The position numbers and the translations under genes are program-made. From Streptomyces sp. SKN60 (lineage in GTDB: Bacteria; Actinomycetota; Actinomycetes; Streptomycetales; Streptomycetaceae), in the NCBI RefSeq assembly GCF_026236535.1, contig NZ_JAHTMW010000033.1, forward strand, positions 1-64,000: 64,000 nucleotides of DNA, written 5' to 3'. The notes beneath the pieces are model-generated. The model made no database searches and was not told the DNA's origin. It saw only the letters and a list, made by a program, of their open reading frames with translations. This document shows, in pieces, positions 8,611 through 16,759 of the stretch (position 1 is the stretch's first letter; every line of letters begins with the position of its first letter).

Positions 8611-9363
8611 TCAGACCTCGCCGGTTCCCGGGGCGAAGTCAGCGACGGGCGGGGCCGGTTCCGCCGCCTTCGTGAACGCCTGCGCGAAGCGCTCCGCCGT
8701 GTCCTCGGTCACCGGCTCGCCGTGCCCGCAGCACAGCACCGACGGGCGCAGCTCCGCGAGGCGGCCCATCGAGGCGAGTGCCTCCGCCCGGTCCACATGG
8801 AGGACGCCGAACATCACGTCCGGCACCGAGGCCACCGTGTCACCGGTGAACAGCACGCCGTGGTACGGGAGATGAACGGCGATCGAGCCGGGCGTGTGGC
8901 CCGGGCCGTGCACGACGACCGCGCCGTCGCCGAAGTCGAGCAGCTCGCCGCCCGAGAGCTCGCGGTCCACCCGGGTCGGCGGCGCCTCCGGGCTGGTCAG
9001 CCCGTGTTCGTGGATCGGGCGCTCCCAGTCGAGCAGATCGGGCTCGGGGACGGGGAGTTCACCCCGGACGTACGGGGCGTCGAGAGCGTGTGCCAGGATC
9101 TCGGCGCCGAAGCGGTCCGCCAACTCCCCGGCCGCGCCCACGTGGTCGCGGTGGCCGTGGGTGAGCACGATCCGGCGGATGCCGGACGGGTCCAGGCCGG
9201 CGCCGCGCAGCGCCGCCCCGATCTGGTCCGCCGTACCGGCCCAGCCGGCGTCGATCAGGGTCAACTCCGCGCCGTCGCACCAGAGATAGGCCTGGCCGAT
9301 GGGGAAGCGGAGCATGTGCAGCCGGGGAGTGATCTCCACGAGTGCCACGTCTGTGAGGTCCAT
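8611..9363 (-). CDS. MBL-fold metallo-hydrolase
   Basis: A 250-residue metallo-beta-lactamase-fold enzyme. The di-metal motif THGHRDH supplies H69, H71, D73 and H74. Further ligands are H156 in GPGHTPGS, D175 in FTGDT and H214 in CCGHGEP. This complete set points to a zinc-dependent hydrolase of the glyoxalase II or lactonase type acting on a small ester, thioester or lactone. It is not an obvious beta-lactamase because there is no signal peptide. Upstream lies a separate M20 peptidase gene ending in a strong hairpin, so this gene should have its own promoter. The start is uncertain because no clear ribosome site precedes the ATG. Confidence 0.88.
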   Translation of the reverse strand: MDLTDVALVEITPRLHMLRFPIGQAYLWCDGAELTLIDAGWAGTADQIGAALRGAGLDPSGIRRIVLTHGHRDHVGAAGELADRFGAEILAHALDAPYVRGELPVPEPDLLDWERPIHEHGLTSPEAPPTRVDRELSGGELLDFGDGAVVVHGPGHTPGSIAVHLPYHGVLFTGDTVASVPDVMFGVLHVDRAEALASMGRLAELRPSVLCCGHGEPVTEDTAERFAQAFTKAAEPAPPVADFAPGTGEV

Positions 9364-9404
9364 GCCGCGAACGTACGCGCGGCACCCACCCGGCGGGCCG
9401 GTCT

Positions 9405-9433
9405 ACGCTCTGGGCGAGTTCCGCCCAGAGCGT
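9405..9433 (-). terminator. Hairpin terminator after the M20 peptidase gene
   Basis: Perfect 12-bp arms (ACGCTCTGGGCG at 9405-9416 and its complement at 9422-9433) with loop AGTTC. It starts 17 bases past the M20 stop and ahead of the MBL gene. There is no T tract. Confidence 0.7.
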
Positions 9434-9449
9434 GAGCCCGGCGGACCGC

Positions 9450-10814
9450 TTACGCCTTCGAGCGGGCGTAGTTGACCAGGAAGTGCGCCTCCGCCACCGA
9501 CAGGCGCTCCAGCTCCTCCGGCGACACCGACTCGTTCACCGCGTGGATCTGCGCGTCCGGCTCGCTCAGGCCGATCAGCAGGATCTCCGACTCCGGGTAG
9601 AGCGTGGCCAGCGTGTTGCACAGCGGGATCGAGCCGCCCATGCCGGCCGTCTGCATCTCCAGACCCGGGTACGCGACCTTCATCGCCTCCGCCATCGACG
9701 CGTACGCCGGGCTGGAGGTGTCCGCCTGGAACGCCTGGCCCTGGCCGACCTGCTCGACGGCGACCCGCGCGTTCCACGGCGTGTGCTTCTCGATGTGCGC
9801 GATCAGCAGCTCCGTCGCCTTCGCCGCGTCCTGGCCGGGCGGCACCCGCAGGCTGATCTGCGCACGGGCGCTCGCCGGGATGGACGGGGTGGCGCCGGCC
9901 ACCGGGTGGGCGTCGATGCCGATGACGGTCACGGCCGGACGGGCCCAAATGCGGTCGGCCACCGTGCCGTTGCCCGGCAGGTCCACCCCGTCGAGCACCT
10001 TCGCGTCCTGGCGGAAGTCCGCCTCCGGGTACTGCAGGCCCTCCCACGCCGCGTCCGCCGGCAGCCCGTCGATCACGGTCGAACCGTCCTCGGCGCGCAG
10101 CGAGTCCAGGATGCGGATGAGCGCCGCGAGCGCGTCCGGCGCGGCACCGCCGAACTGGCCCGAGTGCAGATTGCCCTGCAGCGTGTCGACGCTGACCCGG
10201 ACCATCGTCATACCGCGCAGCGTCGCCGTCACCGTCGGCAGCCCCACCCGGAAGTTGCCCGCGTCGCCGATCACGATCGCGTCCGCCGTCAGCAGCTCGG
10301 GGTGCGCCTCCGCGTACCGCTCCAGACCGCCGGTGCCCTGCTCCTCCGAGCCCTCCACGATCACCTTGACCGTGACCGGTACGCCGCCGTTGGCCTTCAG
10401 CGCGCGCAGCGCGAGCAGGTGCATGACGAAGCCGCCCTTGCAGTCGGCCGCGCCGCGCCCGTACCAGCGCCCGTCCGCGCGCTCGGTCAGCTCGAACGGC
10501 GGGGTCAGCCACGCCGCCTCCACCAGCATCGGCTGCACGTCGTAGTGCGCGTACAGCAGCACGGTCGGCGCGCCCGCCGGGCCGGGCAGCACGCCGTACA
10601 CCGACTGCGAACCGTCCGGCGTGTCGAGCAGCGCCACGTCCTGGAAGTCCTCGGCGCGCAGCGCGTCGGCCACCCAGTTCGCGGCGGCCTCGCACTCGCT
10701 GCGCGGGGCGACGGCCTCGTCCGCGACCGACTGGAAGGCCACCAGCTCCGTCAGCTCCGCCTTGGCGCGGGGCATCAGGGATGCGACGGTCTCGGCGATC
10801 GGATTCGCGGTCAT
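9450..10814 (-). CDS. M20-family metallopeptidase (dipeptidase)
   Basis: A 454-residue cytoplasmic zinc peptidase of the M20 family (dipeptidase/ArgE/DapE group). Metal and catalytic residues are all present: AHYDVQP (H90, D92), GRGAADCKGG (D124), EGSEEQGTGG (E157, E158) and a late HAVNESV. The middle part is the usual dimerisation domain. Likely substrates are short peptides or N-acyl amino acids. ATG 10814 is chosen over an upstream in-frame start because AGGAG lies ten bases before it. It is divergent from the geranylgeranyl-reductase-like gene and ends in a hairpin, so it is probably monocistronic. Confidence 0.92.
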   Translation of the reverse strand: MTANPIAETVASLMPRAKAELTELVAFQSVADEAVAPRSECEAAANWVADALRAEDFQDVALLDTPDGSQSVYGVLPGPAGAPTVLLYAHYDVQPMLVEAAWLTPPFELTERADGRWYGRGAADCKGGFVMHLLALRALKANGGVPVTVKVIVEGSEEQGTGGLERYAEAHPELLTADAIVIGDAGNFRVGLPTVTATLRGMTMVRVSVDTLQGNLHSGQFGGAAPDALAALIRILDSLRAEDGSTVIDGLPADAAWEGLQYPEADFRQDAKVLDGVDLPGNGTVADRIWARPAVTVIGIDAHPVAGATPSIPASARAQISLRVPPGQDAAKATELLIAHIEKHTPWNARVAVEQVGQGQAFQADTSSPAYASMAEAMKVAYPGLEMQTAGMGGSIPLCNTLATLYPESEILLIGLSEPDAQIHAVNESVSPEELERLSVAEAHFLVNYARSKA

Positions 10815-10986
10815 GGGCACGCTCCTGGTGGGTGCGACGTTGTGAGGACGACGCCGTGTTCGGTTGTACGGCGAACGCACCGTCGATCCTACGCGCGGGG
10901 CGGCCCGGCCCGGCCGGGCCCCGCTACCGGGCCGTAGGATGCGGCACAGCAGGAACCACCGGTCGGATCAGGAGCAGAAGCACATC

Positions 10987-12345
10987 GTGAGCAGCGAGAA
11001 CGCAGACGCCGGAGCGGACGAGGGCGCGGCGGAAGGCGTGGCGGAGACCGGCTCCGGGCCGGTTGATCCGGACGCCGGGCAGCACGACGGACAGCAGGTC
11101 TGGGACGTGGTCGTCGTCGGCGCCGGCCCCGCCGGGGCCTCGGCGGCCTACGCGGCGGCGGTGTCCGGCCGCCGGGTGCTGCTCCTGGAGAAGGCCGAGC
11201 TGCCCCGCTACAAGACCTGCGGCGGCGGCATCATCGGCCCGTCGCGCGACGCGCTGCCGCCCGGTTTCGAACTGCCCCTGCAGGACCGCGTCCACGCCGT
11301 CACCTTCCAGCTCGGCGGGCGCTTCGCCCGTACCCGCCGCTCCCGGAAGATGCTCTTCGGCCTGATCAACCGGCCCGAGTTCGACGCCCAGCTGGTGGAG
11401 CACGCCCAGAAGGCGGGCGCCGAGCTGCGCACCGGAGTGACCGTCAGCCGGGTGGAGCAGCACGGCCCGTCCGTGCCGGACCGCCGCACGGTCGCCGTGG
11501 TCCTCGCCGACGGCGAGACCGTGCTCGCCCGCGCGGTCGTCGGCGCCGACGGCAGCGCCAGCCGCATAGGGGCGCACGTCGGGGTCAAGCTCGGCCAGGT
11601 CGATCTCGGCCTGGAGGCCGAGATCCCGGTGCCCGCGTCGGTCGCGGAGGACTGGAAGGGCCGGGTCCTCATCGACTGGGGCCCGCTGCCGGGCAGTTAC
11701 GGCTGGGTGTTCCCCAAGGGCGACACGCTCACTGTCGGCGTCATCTCGGCCCGCGGCGAGGGCGCGGCCACCAAGCGCTATCTGGAGGACTTCGTCGCGG
11801 GCCTCGGGCTCGCGGGCTTCGAACCGGCCGTCTCCTCCGGCCATCTGACCCGCTGCCGCACCGACGACTCGCCGCTCTCCCGCGGCCGGGTCCTGGTGTG
11901 CGGCGACGCGGCGGGCCTGCTTGAGCCGTGGACCCGCGAGGGGATCTCCTTCGCGCTGCGCTCGGGGCGGCTCGCGGGGGAGTGGGCGGTCCGGATCGCG
12001 GAGGCGGGCGACGCCGTGGACGCGCGCCGGCAGGCGCTCAACTACGCGTTCGCCATCAAGGCCGGTCTGGGCGTCGAGATGGCCGTGGGACGGCGGATGC
12101 TCGCGGTCTTCGAACGCCGTCCGGGTCTGCTGCACGCTGCGATCACCGGTGTGCGGCCGGCCTGGAAGGCCTTCGCGGACATCACCCGCGGCGTGACGAC
12201 CCTGGCGGGCATGGTGCGGGGCAACGGCCTGGCGCGCCGTGCGCTCGACCTGCTCGACCGGTCGATGGACACCTCGGTGGGCGTGGGCCCGGCGGGGCGC
12301 GGTGTGACGCCGGCGAAGGACGAGCCCGCCACCGACGCGCCGTAG
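10987..12345 (+). CDS. Geranylgeranyl reductase family flavoprotein
   Basis: A 452-residue FAD-dependent oxidoreductase that reduces isoprenoid double bonds, for example in menaquinone side chains or prenyl lipids. After an acidic 38-residue N-terminal extension comes the Rossmann motif VVVGAGPAG (about 42-50). The family signature PRYKTCGGG and the late FAD motif VCGDAAGLLEPWTREGI follow. No membrane segments are evident, although partners are lipids. The GTG at 10987 is chosen from GGAG 12 bases upstream and from the acidic low-complexity head. In other actinobacteria such reductases lie near respiratory complex I; here the neighbours are a divergent M20 peptidase and a terminator. A MenJ-like menaquinone reductase role is plausible but unproven. 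Confidence 0.88.
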   Translation: MSSENADAGADEGAAEGVAETGSGPVDPDAGQHDGQQVWDVVVVGAGPAGASAAYAAAVSGRRVLLLEKAELPRYKTCGGGIIGPSRDALPPGFELPLQDRVHAVTFQLGGRFARTRRSRKMLFGLINRPEFDAQLVEHAQKAGAELRTGVTVSRVEQHGPSVPDRRTVAVVLADGETVLARAVVGADGSASRIGAHVGVKLGQVDLGLEAEIPVPASVAEDWKGRVLIDWGPLPGSYGWVFPKGDTLTVGVISARGEGAATKRYLEDFVAGLGLAGFEPAVSSGHLTRCRTDDSPLSRGRVLVCGDAAGLLEPWTREGISFALRSGRLAGEWAVRIAEAGDAVDARRQALNYAFAIKAGLGVEMAVGRRMLAVFERRPGLLHAAITGVRPAWKAFADITRGVTTLAGMVRGNGLARRALDLLDRSMDTSVGVGPAGRGVTPAKDEPATDAP

Positions 12346-12362
12346 GGCTTACGGGAACGTGA

Positions 12363-12403
12363 GGGCGGGGCCCGGCCACTGGCCGGACCCCGCCCCCTTT
12401 TTT
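12363..12403 (+). terminator. Strong rho-independent terminator
   Basis: GGGCGGGG (12363-12370) pairs with CCCCGCCC (12388-12395), and CCGGCC pairs with GGCCGG inside. There is one C/A mismatch, loop ACT, and a run of six Ts at 12398-12403. It serves the plus-strand flavoprotein gene. Confidence 0.9.
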
Positions 12404-12422
12404 CGTCCTCCCGCCGGGCCGC

Positions 12423-12890
12423 TCAGGCACTGGCGATGTCGGCGATCCGGAAGACCGGGTGCCTGGGCGCGATGGCGCGCAGCTCCTCGTCCGTCGAGTC
12501 CGGGCCGACGCCCTCGAAGAACACACCGACCTCGGCCTTCCAGCGCTTGAGGTAGGCGCGGAGCAGCACCGGCTTGTCGTCGTCGCCGACCTCGACCGCG
12601 GTGAACGCCTGCACGTGCTTGCCGAGGTGCAGCTCGCCGCCGCCCGCCGCGCGCATGTTGTGGGTCCACTGGACGTGTCCGCGCGGGGCGACCAGGTACT
12701 GGGCGCCGTCCACCGTCAGCAGGTTGACCGGAGTGCGCCGCCACTCGCCGCTCTTGCGGCCGCGCACCGCGAGCACCCGGGAGCCCCAGACGCTGATGCC
12801 GCGCCGGGTGATCCAGGCGACGAAGCGGTTCATCACGTGGACGGTGAACCAGCCGGGCTTGATGACGTGGGCGGGGGTGTGGGCGGACAT
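12423..12890 (-). CDS. Deazaflavin (F420)-dependent nitroreductase-family protein
   Basis: A 155-residue protein of the Ddn/FDR-A split-barrel family, which uses cofactor F420 in reductions such as that of quinones. Recognisable pieces are KPGWFTVHVMNRFVAWITRRG, VRGRKSGEWRRTPVNLL and YLVAPRGHVQWTHNMR, the typical order of cofactor-binding strands. ATG 12890 follows GGAGG by five bases. It is divergent from a TetR regulator; the 159-base region between them carries two copies of a GAGCAnTGCTC palindrome. The TetR protein therefore probably represses this gene, which fits a detoxifying reductase. Confidence 0.88.
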   Translation of the reverse strand: MSAHTPAHVIKPGWFTVHVMNRFVAWITRRGISVWGSRVLAVRGRKSGEWRRTPVNLLTVDGAQYLVAPRGHVQWTHNMRAAGGGELHLGKHVQAFTAVEVGDDDKPVLLRAYLKRWKAEVGVFFEGVGPDSTDEELRAIAPRHPVFRIADIASA

Positions 12891-12944
12891 CGGAGCCTCC
12901 AGGCGGCGGGCACGAGCTATGGGGTGAGCGCCGCTCCAAAGTGT

Positions 12945-12955
12945 GAGCAGTGCTC
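12945..12955. promoter_or_regulatory. Candidate TetR operator, copy 1
   Basis: GAGCAGTGCTC is an odd-centred palindrome, 55 bases before the F420-type gene start. It is one of two copies in the divergent region. Confidence 0.6.
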
Positions 12956-12995
12956 TCCCTTAAGACCAGTATGCACGGACCGGCGCTCTCAAGCA

Positions 12996-13008
12996 AGAGC
13001 ACTGCTCT
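12996..13008. promoter_or_regulatory. Candidate TetR operator, copy 2
   Basis: AGAGCACTGCTCT is a perfect 13-base palindrome around a central C. It is the longer form of copy 1 and sits 42 bases before the TetR start. A TGCTCT half-site follows at 13042-13047. Confidence 0.65.
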
Positions 13009-13049
13009 CGTTTCAGTGCGGTGCTCCGAAACATGGCAGACTGCTCTCC

Positions 13050-13754
13050 ATGACCACCGTTCAAGGAGCCCGCGCCCGCGCCCGGATCGAGATCACCGCC
13101 GCCATCAAGGACGAGGCCCGCCGGCAGCTCGCCGCCGAGGGAGCGGCCAAGCTCTCGCTGCGCGCCGTCGCACGCGAGCTCGGCATGGTCTCCTCCGCGC
13201 TCTACCGCTACTTCCCGAGCCGCGACGACCTGCTGACCGCGCTGATCATCGACGCGTACGACTCCGTCGGCGCATCCGCCGAACAGGCCCGCGCCGCCGC
13301 CGCGACCGCCGCCCCCGGCGACCACCTCGCCCACTGGACCGCCGCCTGCCGCGCCGTCCGCGCCTGGGCGGTGGCGCACCCCCACGAGTACGCCCTGATC
13401 TACGGCTCCCCGGTCCCCGGCTACTCCGCCCCCCAGGACACCATCGCGCCCGCCTCCCGCGTCGGCCTGCTGCTCGTGTCCACCGCCCGGGCCGCGTACG
13501 ACGACAAGGCCGTCGCCCCGCCGCCGCTCCCGGCCACCCTCCACCCCGAGGCCGAGCGGCTGGCCGCCGACCTCGCCCCCGACCTGCCACCGCCGCTCGC
13601 GGTCGCCCTCGTCTTCGCCTGGGCCCAGCTCTTCGGCCTGATCTCCTTCGAGGTGTTCGGCCAGTTCAACAACGTCGTGGAGGACCGCGACGCCTTCTTC
13701 GCGGCGGCGGCGGAACGGCTCGGCCGCGACGTGGGGCTCCTGCCGAAGCCGTGA
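13050..13754 (+). CDS. TetR-family transcriptional regulator (WHG-type C-terminus)
   Basis: A 234-residue repressor. The DNA-binding domain near residues 10-55 contains LSLRAVARELGMVSSALYRYF, a normal TetR helix-turn-helix with its YRYF end. The C-terminal ligand domain (HEYALIYGSPVPGY, then a long helix VALVFAWAQLFGLISFEVFG) resembles the WHG-type TetR C-terminal family. It is divergent from the F420-type reductase gene with two palindromes between, so autoregulation and control of that neighbour are likely. The ligand is unknown, probably a hydrophobic small molecule. The ATG at 13050 is the only start compatible with the domain. Confidence 0.9.
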   Translation: MTTVQGARARARIEITAAIKDEARRQLAAEGAAKLSLRAVARELGMVSSALYRYFPSRDDLLTALIIDAYDSVGASAEQARAAAATAAPGDHLAHWTAACRAVRAWAVAHPHEYALIYGSPVPGYSAPQDTIAPASRVGLLLVSTARAAYDDKAVAPPPLPATLHPEAERLAADLAPDLPPPLAVALVFAWAQLFGLISFEVFGQFNNVVEDRDAFFAAAAERLGRDVGLLPKP

Positions 13755-13824
13755 CCGGGGCGGCCGGCCGGGCGGGCCGAGACCGCGCCCCCACCCACGA
13801 CCCGCGCCCCCCACCCACGCCCCG

Positions 13825-13850
13825 ACCCGTACTCCCCCGGGAGTACGGGT
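13825..13850. promoter_or_regulatory. 26-base perfect palindrome upstream of two-component genes
   Basis: ACCCGTACTCCC (13825-13836) and its exact complement (13839-13850) flank CC. It ends 55 bases before the histidine kinase start, a plausible activator position. Proposed as the binding site of the adjacent NarL-type regulator; a terminator for the TetR gene is the alternative. Confidence 0.55.
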
Positions 13851-13905
13851 GACCACCCCGCCCGGCGGACGCCCCCGCAGGCCAGGCGCGTCTAGCGTGG
13901 GGCGC

Positions 13906-15111
13906 ATGGACGAAGAGCCGAGCAGCAGGCGGGGTCCCCGGCCCGGCGGGCCCTGGGGCGGCGGGGAGCGCCACGGGCTGCCCTGGCGGTCGACGCTGGC
14001 CGTCGGGGTGTTCGTGCTGGTCGGGTCGGGCTTCGCCGCCCGCAACCAGCCCGAGCGCGTCGCGCTCGACGGACTCGCCCGCACCCTCCTCGTCCTCGCC
14101 GTCGTGCCGCTGCTCCTCCGCCACCGCCGCCCCGTGCCCGTCGTGTCCGCCGTGGCGGCGGTGACCCTCGCGTACCTGGCCGCGGGATTCGCGTACGGTC
14201 CGGTCTTCCTCCCCGTCGCGCTCGCTTGCTTCGCCGCCGTCGTGCACGGCCACCGCCGCGCCGCGTGGTGGGCGCTCGGTTCGCTCTGGGCCGGACACCT
14301 GCTGATCGCGCACTGGCTGTACCGGTATCTGCCGCCCGCCGGCGACGGCCCGGCGCCCTGGGGGCAGGAACTCCCGACCGCCGCCTTCGTCGTGGCGATC
14401 CTCGCCGCCTCCGAACTCGTCCGGGTGCGCCGCGAGCAGTGGGCCAAGGAGCGCGCCGAACGGGCCGCCGCCGAGCGGCGCCGGGCCGACGAGGAGCGCC
14501 TGCGGATCGCCCGCGAGCTGCACGACGTCCTCGCCCACTCCCTCTCCGTGATCAACGTCCAGGCCGGCGTCGGCCTCGCGCTGCTCGACTCGGACCCGAC
14601 CCAGGCCCGCACCGCGCTCACCACCATCAAGGCCGCCAGCAAGGAGGCCCTCGGCGAGGTACGGCAGGTCCTCGACACCCTGCGGGCTCCCGGCGACGCA
14701 CCCCGCGCGCCCGCCCCCGGCCTTGACCGGCTCCCGGAGCTGGTCGAGCAGGCCGCCGCGGCCGGCCTCACCGTACGCACCGAGACCGAGGGGCGGCCCA
14801 GACGGCTGCCGCCGGGGACGGAACTCGCCGCGTTCCGGATCGTGCAGGAGGCGCTCACCAACGTGGTCCGCCACTCCGGCTCCCGCACCGCCACGGTCGT
14901 CCTCGGCTACCACCCCGGCGCCCTGGAGGTCAGCGTCGACGACGCGGGACCGGCCACCGGTGGTGACGCGGGCGGCAGCGGCAACGGACTCGCCGGAATG
15001 CGGGAGCGGGCCGCCGCGCTGGGTGGCACCATCGAGGCGGGCACCCGGCCGGACGGCGGCTTCCGGGTGCGCGCCAGCCTCCCCGTCCGCCCCGAGGAGC
15101 CGACCCGGTGA
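13906..15111 (+). CDS. NarL-type sensor histidine kinase
   Basis: A 401-residue membrane kinase. An N-terminal membrane region of about five segments (residues 25-185) has almost no extracellular loop, so the signal is probably sensed within the membrane. The HisKA_3 dimerisation segment carries phospho-acceptor H206 in RIARELHDVLAHSLSVI. The ATPase domain shows FRIVQEALTNVVRHSG and GNGLAGMRERAAALGG. The start follows TAGCGT (13893-13898) by seven bases with no ribosome site, suggesting a leaderless mRNA. The stop overlaps the GTG of the response regulator gene by four bases, so the two are translationally coupled. Confidence 0.93.
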   Translation: MDEEPSSRRGPRPGGPWGGGERHGLPWRSTLAVGVFVLVGSGFAARNQPERVALDGLARTLLVLAVVPLLLRHRRPVPVVSAVAAVTLAYLAAGFAYGPVFLPVALACFAAVVHGHRRAAWWALGSLWAGHLLIAHWLYRYLPPAGDGPAPWGQELPTAAFVVAILAASELVRVRREQWAKERAERAAAERRRADEERLRIARELHDVLAHSLSVINVQAGVGLALLDSDPTQARTALTTIKAASKEALGEVRQVLDTLRAPGDAPRAPAPGLDRLPELVEQAAAAGLTVRTETEGRPRRLPPGTELAAFRIVQEALTNVVRHSGSRTATVVLGYHPGALEVSVDDAGPATGGDAGGSGNGLAGMRERAAALGGTIEAGTRPDGGFRVRASLPVRPEEPTR

Positions 15112-15872
15112 GCCCCGAGACGCCCGACACGCCCGAGACCCCCAACACACCACCGAAGCCGCCCGAGCCGCCCAACACCCCCAACACGCCCGGCACACCG
15201 GCACCACCCATCCGCGTCCTGCTCGCCGACGACCAGTCCCTGGTCCGGGCCGGCTTCCACGCCCTCCTGTCGGCGCAGCCGGACATCGAGGTCGCCGGCG
15301 AGGCCGCGGACGGCGCGGAGGCCGTCGAGCGGGTCCGCGCCCTGCGCCCCGACGTGGTCCTGATGGACATCCGGATGCCCCGGCTCGACGGCCTCGCCGC
15401 CACCCGCGAGATCACCGCCGACCCGGAACTCGCCGCGGTGAAGGTGGTCATGCTGACCACCTTCGAGCTCGACGAGTACGTCTTCGAGGCCATCCGCTCC
15501 GGCGCCTCGGGCTTCCTGGTCAAGGACACCGAGCCCGAAGAACTGCTACGGGCCGTGCGCGCGGTCATGGACGGCGACGCGCTGCTCTCGCCCGGCGTGA
15601 CCCGCCGCCTCATCGAGGAGTTCGCGGCCCGCTCCAAGGCGCCCGCCCGGACCGTCGGCCTCGGTGAACTCACCGAGCGGGAGCGGGAGGTGATGGCCCT
15701 GGTCGGCCTCGGCCTGTCCAACGAGGAGATCGCCCGCCGCCTCGTCGTCAGCCCGCTGACCGCCAAGACCCACGTCAGCCGCACGATGGTGAAGCTCGGC
15801 GCCCGCGACCGGGCCCAACTCGTCGTCCTCGCCTACGAGTCGGGCCTGGTGCGCCCCGGCTGGCTCGGCTGA
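15108..15872 (+). CDS. NarL/FixJ-family response regulator
   Basis: A 254-residue regulator. Its receiver domain has D41, D42, phospho-acceptor D87 in VVLMDIRMP, the switch threonine in VMLTTFE, and K139. A LuxR-type helix-turn-helix (LTEREREVMALVGLGLSNEEIA) lies near residues 185-240. Before the receiver there is an unusual 34-residue head of Thr-Pro/Asn-Thr-Pro repeats. No usable start codon exists between the GTG at 15108 and the receiver, so the head is probably translated. It is coupled to the upstream kinase by a GTGA overlap. A 26-base palindrome before the kinase and a related one before the ABC operon (22158-22175) are candidate targets. Confidence 0.93.
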   Translation: MSPETPDTPETPNTPPKPPEPPNTPNTPGTPAPPIRVLLADDQSLVRAGFHALLSAQPDIEVAGEAADGAEAVERVRALRPDVVLMDIRMPRLDGLAATREITADPELAAVKVVMLTTFELDEYVFEAIRSGASGFLVKDTEPEELLRAVRAVMDGDALLSPGVTRRLIEEFAARSKAPARTVGLGELTEREREVMALVGLGLSNEEIARRLVVSPLTAKTHVSRTMVKLGARDRAQLVVLAYESGLVRPGWLG

Positions 15873-15887
15873 ACCGCCGCCCTGCGG

Positions 15888-16646
15888 CTACGACCAGGTG
15901 ATGGCGGAGTTCTCCCGCCACAGCCGGGCGAGCCCCGCGTCCCCGGACATCCGCACCGCATCGAGCGGCAGCCGGTTCCACAGCGTCAGATACAACCGGT
16001 CGGCGGGCCCGCTCAGTTCGCAGTCGGCGGGGCGGGTGCCGTCCGTGTCGCGCTCGGTCCGGGGAGCCTCCGGGGACAGGTGTACGTCCCAGAGGTCGCC
16101 GGTGTCCGTGGCCCGGACCCGCAGCAGGGCGGGCCGCTCCGTACGCACCCGGCTCTTGTCCCGACCGTGCATCGCGCGCAGCAGCTCGTCCACGCCGTCG
16201 GCGGCGAGCGCCGGGTCCACCGGGCCGGGGCCGGCCGGGAGCGCCGACTCGGCGTCCGCCCGGTGAACCGTGGTCTCGTGGGCCTGGCGGCGCGCCCAGA
16301 AGGCGAGCGGCGACGGCGCCGGCAGGAAGGTCCAGCACTCCAGGTCGGCGGGGGCGGTGCGCAGCGCGACCACGAGCCGCTCGTGCCCTTCGCGTACGTA
16401 CGCGAGGAGCGCGTCGCCGTCCAGATCGGGTTCGCCGCCGTCCGGGTGGTAGGAGGTGTGGCCCTCGGCGACGAAGGCGGTGGCCCAGCGGTGCACCATC
16501 GTGGTGTGCCGCAGCAGGTCGCGCACCCGCCAGCCGGGGCAGGTGACGACCTCGGCGTCGGTCCCGGCCGCCGCCGCGGCGGTCAGGAGGGCCTTGCCCG
16601 CGGTGTCGAGCGCGTCGATGTGCGTGTCGATGCTCAGGGTGTCCAT
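15888..16646 (-). CDS. Mycothiol-dependent maleylpyruvate isomerase family protein
   Basis: A 252-residue protein of the actinobacterial MDMPI/DinB-like family. These proteins bind a divalent metal and use mycothiol as cofactor in isomerisation or conjugation. Visible family segments are CPGWRVRDLLRHTTMVHRWA (first metal histidine) and WARRQAHETTVHRADAE (HE and H ligands). The C-terminal domain is of the usual small alpha/beta type. The start follows CATAAT by seven bases, suggesting leaderless transcription. It is convergent with the response regulator, with 15 bases between the stops. The substrate is unknown; xenobiotic or electrophile handling is typical for paralogues. Confidence 0.85.
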   Translation of the reverse strand: MDTLSIDTHIDALDTAGKALLTAAAAAGTDAEVVTCPGWRVRDLLRHTTMVHRWATAFVAEGHTSYHPDGGEPDLDGDALLAYVREGHERLVVALRTAPADLECWTFLPAPSPLAFWARRQAHETTVHRADAESALPAGPGPVDPALAADGVDELLRAMHGRDKSRVRTERPALLRVRATDTGDLWDVHLSPEAPRTERDTDGTRPADCELSGPADRLYLTLWNRLPLDAVRMSGDAGLARLWRENSAITWS

Positions 16647-16759
16647 GACACGGATTATGACGAGGCGACGGAGGCCGACGGGGCGGGGGAGACGAGAGGA
16701 CCGCAGGGGACGGCCCCCAAGGCGCACCCGCCCCGCCGGGCCCGCCCCGCCCCCACCGC

